Positions 49,484 through 51,749 of a DNA stretch of 51,749 nt are shown here, piece by piece. Positions within the stretch are counted from its first letter, which is position 1; each line of letters begins with the position of its first letter. A model generated the notes under the pieces. It worked only from the letters and a program-made list of their open reading frames with translations. It was not told the origin of the DNA and did no database searches. This stretch comes from Actinomycetes bacterium (GTDB lineage Bacteria > Actinomycetota > Actinomycetes > Propionibacteriales > Nocardioidaceae). Made by a program: the position numbers and the translations under genes. The stretch spans positions 1 to 51,749 of the forward strand of contig JAEWOG010000017.1 in the NCBI GenBank assembly GCA_023460975.1, read 5' to 3'.

Positions 49484-50838
49484 CGCACTTGCACGACCTC
49501 CTGAACGAGGCCGTCGCCACTCCCCCGCCTGGGGGACGCGACGTCGACGAGATCGTCCGGGCGGGTCGCCGCCGCATCCGTGCTCGGCGCGCGCGCCGCG
49601 CAGGCGTGGCGACCCTCGCCGTCGGAGGTGTCGCCCTCGGCTCGACGTTGGCGTGGACGTCGCCGTACGTCACCCCCACGCTGGAGGAGGCGGGAGCCCC
49701 ACGTCCCCCAGGTCGCGTGATCGACCTCGCTGACGCGCGAGCGGCGGTCCCCGGCACGGACTTCACGACGATCGCCACCCTCACCAACGCCGACCTCAAC
49801 TGGGCCAACGGCCGCGACGCACTCGGGGACACCCCCGACGGCAAAGTGCTGGTGCAGGACGGCCCGCACGGGCGTCACAACACCACCCGGTACGCCCTCG
49901 TCGACGCAGGAGACATCGACGCGACCCGCGACGAGGCATGGCTGCCAGCCGAGGGGCAGCCCGAGGGCGGCGTCGACGCGTTCCCCGTGGCACTGGAGGA
50001 GGACCGACTGGTCCTGGCGACGATGGGCGACGGGTCCTCCCGCGGGACGCTGCGCGTCCACACCTACGACCGCGCCACGCAGGAGTGGTCACAGACGCAG
50101 TGGTCCGGGTTGCCGAAGGTCGCACGTCCGTGGACGACGTTGGGGCCCGACGGCCGCCTGTACGTGCGGACCGAGGTGGCGCGCGGCGCGATCCCTGAGG
50201 GCGGCTGGCCAGTGGGCGTCGATGGCGAGGCCGAGGACGCGGGGGCCGAGGGCGACACGTACGCGCTGTGGTCAGTGGCGCTGGACGACCCCACCGACGT
50301 GCGCGAAGAAGGCGTGGTGGGCGGTGCGTTCGGCTTCGCGGGCGACGACCTGGTGTGGACCGACGCGGTCAACGGTGCAGCCGGCATGGTCCATGTGCGC
50401 GACGCAGCCACCGGCGAAGTCACGACCTGGGACCCCCAGTTGGGCGAGCGCTGCAATCTGCTGGGCTTCGGGGTCGGCGGGGAACGCATCGCGATGAGCC
50501 AGTACTGCGGCACGTACCGCAAGGGCGCCGGATCCGTCCGCGACGACCGCGTGCAGGTCTTCGACCTCGACGGACGCCTGGTCACGACGGTGCAGGACTC
50601 CGGCATCAGCGGCTGGATGTCGCCAGCGTCCGGAGTGCTGACGCTGTGGGCGTACCGGGGCAGTGTCGCCGGCACGTACGCCTACGACTTCGCGTCCGAT
50701 CAGCTGGTGCGCCTGAGCGAGGGCCACTCCCCGTGGTTCTCGGGCGAGTTCGTCGCCCGTCCCGGTCAGGCCAAGTGGGCAGTGCCCGCCGGCGAGGACG
50801 GCTCCACCCAGGTCCTCGCCGATCTCACCCTCCAGTAG
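49477..50838 (+). CDS. Membrane-anchored extracellular beta-propeller-like protein, putative sigma-factor partner
   Basis: A 453-residue protein with a short cytoplasmic N-terminus (1-42, with an acidic-to-basic region DVDEIVRAGRRRIRARRARRAG), one membrane helix at about 43-62, and a large extracellular part rich in beta strands. Repeated D-G-R-type turns and Trp (GPDGRLYVRTE, DLDGRLVTTVQDSG) suggest a beta-propeller. It overlaps the sigma factor gene by 7 bases and is very likely the sensor or anti-sigma partner. It has no zinc-binding HxxxCxxC motif, so regulation would differ from classical anti-sigma factors. An 18-bp repeat array begins just after its stop. Confidence 0.82.
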   Translation: MVTHLHDLLNEAVATPPPGGRDVDEIVRAGRRRIRARRARRAGVATLAVGGVALGSTLAWTSPYVTPTLEEAGAPRPPGRVIDLADARAAVPGTDFTTIATLTNADLNWANGRDALGDTPDGKVLVQDGPHGRHNTTRYALVDAGDIDATRDEAWLPAEGQPEGGVDAFPVALEEDRLVLATMGDGSSRGTLRVHTYDRATQEWSQTQWSGLPKVARPWTTLGPDGRLYVRTEVARGAIPEGGWPVGVDGEAEDAGAEGDTYALWSVALDDPTDVREEGVVGGAFGFAGDDLVWTDAVNGAAGMVHVRDAATGEVTTWDPQLGERCNLLGFGVGGERIAMSQYCGTYRKGAGSVRDDRVQVFDLDGRLVTTVQDSGISGWMSPASGVLTLWAYRGSVAGTYAYDFASDQLVRLSEGHSPWFSGEFVARPGQAKWAVPAGEDGSTQVLADLTLQ

Positions 50839-50845
50839 CCCGGGC

Positions 50846-51019
50846 GGTCGAGCCGGGCCGGATGGTCGAGTCGGGTCGGATGGTCGAGCCGGATCGGATG
50901 GTCGAGCCTGTCGAGACCCAACGGATGGTCGAGCCGGGCCGGATGGTCGAGCCTGTCGAGACCCCTTGGTTTCGAAAGACTCAACCGCCCGGGGAGCCCG
51001 GTTTCGACGGGCTCAACCT
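50846..51019. repeat. 18-bp tandem repeat array with GGTCGAGCCTGTCGAGACC elements
   Basis: GGTCGAG occurs at 50846, 50864, 50882, 50900, 50927 and 50945: spacing 18, 18, 18, 27, 18. The unit is GGTCGAGCCGGrycGGAT. Two copies extend into GGTCGAGCCTGTCGAGACC. Inverted relatives, GGTTTCGAAAGACTCAACC and GGTTTCGACGGGCTCAACC, follow at about 50968-50986 and 51000-51018. The array separates the sigma-factor operon from the 13E12 gene. Confidence 0.8.
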
Positions 51020-51067
51020 GCGGCAAAGCCCTATCCACAGGCCCTTCCAGCACGGTTCAACATCACG

Positions 51068-51088
51068 TATAATCGAACACATGTTCGA
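51068..51088 (+). promoter_or_regulatory. TATAAT promoter and perfect SOS (LexA) box over the start of the 13E12 gene
   Basis: TATAAT (51068-51073) is followed 7 bases later by the ATG (51081). TCGAAC, four bases, GTTCGA (51073-51088) is the exact actinobacterial LexA-binding consensus and covers both the last -10 base and the start codon. LexA would block transcription until DNA damage. This also marks the gene as leaderless. Confidence 0.8.
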
Positions 51089-51749
51089 CCTGCTGACGAC
51101 TCCCGCACCCGAGGACCACGCGTCCACGGGGGAGCTGCTCCGCGCAGCCCGCGAAGCCCAGCAGATCGCACAACGCGAGGAGGCCAGGATCCTGGCGCTG
51201 GCCTACGAATGGGCGATCGCGCACCCGGTCCTGGAGGGTGACGCGGCTGCGTCCTTCAGCGCTTCCGGTGTCGATGACGTCGCGATCGTGGGCGAAGGGT
51301 GCCCGCAGATCCGCGAGTACGCGGTGGCCGAGTTCGGTGCCGTGCTGTCGATGTCCACCGCCTCAGCCAAGCGGCTGATCGGGCACGCCATCGAGTTGCA
51401 CCACCGTCTCCCCCGCCTGTGGACCCACGTCCAGGCTGGACGCTGCCCCGCATGGCGTGCCCGGATGGTCGCCGAAGCCACCATCCACGCCCACCCCCGC
51501 CTCACCCCCGACGCCGCCGGATGGATCGACACCCAGGTCGCTGCGGTTGCGGGGAAGGTCGGCCCCGCCCAGCTCGAGCGCCTCGTGGCGGACGCCATCC
51601 AGCGACACCACCTCGCCCCACCACCCGAACAGGACCCCGAGCTCCTCGATGAACTGGCCGACCACACCGAACACCGCCACCTCACCATCGACACCCACAC
51701 GATCGGGTTCGCCGGCACCATGCATCTCGAGGGCGACCTCGACATCGCC
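51081..51749 (+). CDS. DUF222 / REP13E12 family protein (HNH endonuclease type), partial
   Basis: The first 223 residues of a protein that continues beyond the window. The start MFDLLTTPAPED, the helical segment EEARILALAYEWAIAHP, and the pattern VAEFGAVLSMSTASAKRLIGHAIELHHRLPRLWTHVQAGR with WRARMVAEATI are typical of the DUF222 domain of the 13E12 family. Full members end in an HNH nuclease domain, not visible here. The M. tuberculosis 13E12 genes are known members of the LexA regulon, and this one carries a perfect SOS box over its start codon. Repeat DNA of the kind found beside such genes lies directly upstream. Confidence 0.88.
   Translation, partial: MFDLLTTPAPEDHASTGELLRAAREAQQIAQREEARILALAYEWAIAHPVLEGDAAASFSASGVDDVAIVGEGCPQIREYAVAEFGAVLSMSTASAKRLIGHAIELHHRLPRLWTHVQAGRCPAWRARMVAEATIHAHPRLTPDAAGWIDTQVAAVAGKVGPAQLERLVADAIQRHHLAPPPEQDPELLDELADHTEHRHLTIDTHTIGFAGTMHLEGDLDIA

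Noticed and set aside
1..51749. tRNA or rRNA genes
   Set aside because: No stretch with the T-loop and cloverleaf features of a tRNA, and no conserved rRNA sequence, was seen on either strand. A tRNAscan run would confirm.

Overview
The window is about 51.7 kb of very GC-rich DNA with almost no non-coding space. Gene content, frequent GTG starts, start codons placed 6-9 bases after a TAnnnT -10 box (leaderless style), a Tat-type signal peptide, an F420-type luciferase-like oxidoreductase, GuaB3 and a DUF222/13E12 protein all point to an actinobacterium. Nocardioidaceae (Nocardioides-like) is my best guess; the family-level placement is inference. No rRNA, tRNA or CRISPR array was seen. The last gene runs off the right edge.

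Layout. 0.1-5.8 kb: sucCD (minus), an M23 peptidase (plus) and the helicase pcrA (minus), the same neighbourhood as sucCD-Rv0950c-uvrD1 in Mycobacterium tuberculosis. 5.9-9.3 kb: a four-gene ATPase/permease/ATPase/permease ABC-2 operon. 9.47-9.78 kb: a phased array of inverted GTCATAC repeats. 9.8-15.2 kb: a small membrane protein, then a PspC-kinase/NarL-type regulator operon divergent from a PspC-LiaF-like protein, then a glycerophosphodiester phosphodiesterase. 15.3-18.8 kb: a heterodimeric ABC exporter in which the two subunits have lost opposite halves of the ATP site. 18.9-23.1 kb: an F420-type oxidoreductase, an acyl-CoA dehydrogenase and an acyl-CoA synthetase. 23.2-25.5 kb: a lipoprotein, an unknown protein and a VOC protein. 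25.6-30.5 kb: guaA, a ChoD-like GMC oxidoreductase and a succinate-semialdehyde dehydrogenase-like ALDH, all minus. 30.6-31.8 kb: two tandem paralogous membrane proteins. 31.9-35.7 kb: a phosphotransferase/unknown enzyme/ALDH operon behind a KstR-like operator. 35.8-39.8 kb: glpD, a NYN nuclease, a secreted Tat protein and a nitrilase. 39.8-46.3 kb: guaB3, a TetR regulator, a secreted metal-dependent hydrolase with a discoidin domain, guaB and an ACT-GNAT protein. 46.4-50.8 kb: a GT-C glycosyltransferase, a polysaccharide deacetylase, and an ECF sigma factor with its membrane partner. 50.8-51.7 kb: an 18-bp tandem repeat array and a DUF222/13E12 gene with a perfect SOS box over its start codon.

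How the genes fit together. Purine synthesis (guaA, guaB, guaB3) is spread along one strand together with choD, in the order seen in mycobacteria. Lipid and possibly steroid or alcohol catabolism is represented by the oxidoreductase/ACAD/FadD group, the ChoD and ALDH pair and the KstR-like operon. Envelope maintenance is represented by the M23 peptidase with an MtrA-like box, the PspC/LiaF system, the deacetylase and the secreted hydrolase. The most unusual signals are the 30-bp-phased inverted repeat array, the complementary asymmetric ABC exporter, the SOS-box 13E12 gene next to an 18-bp repeat array, and several well-formed operators next to their likely targets.
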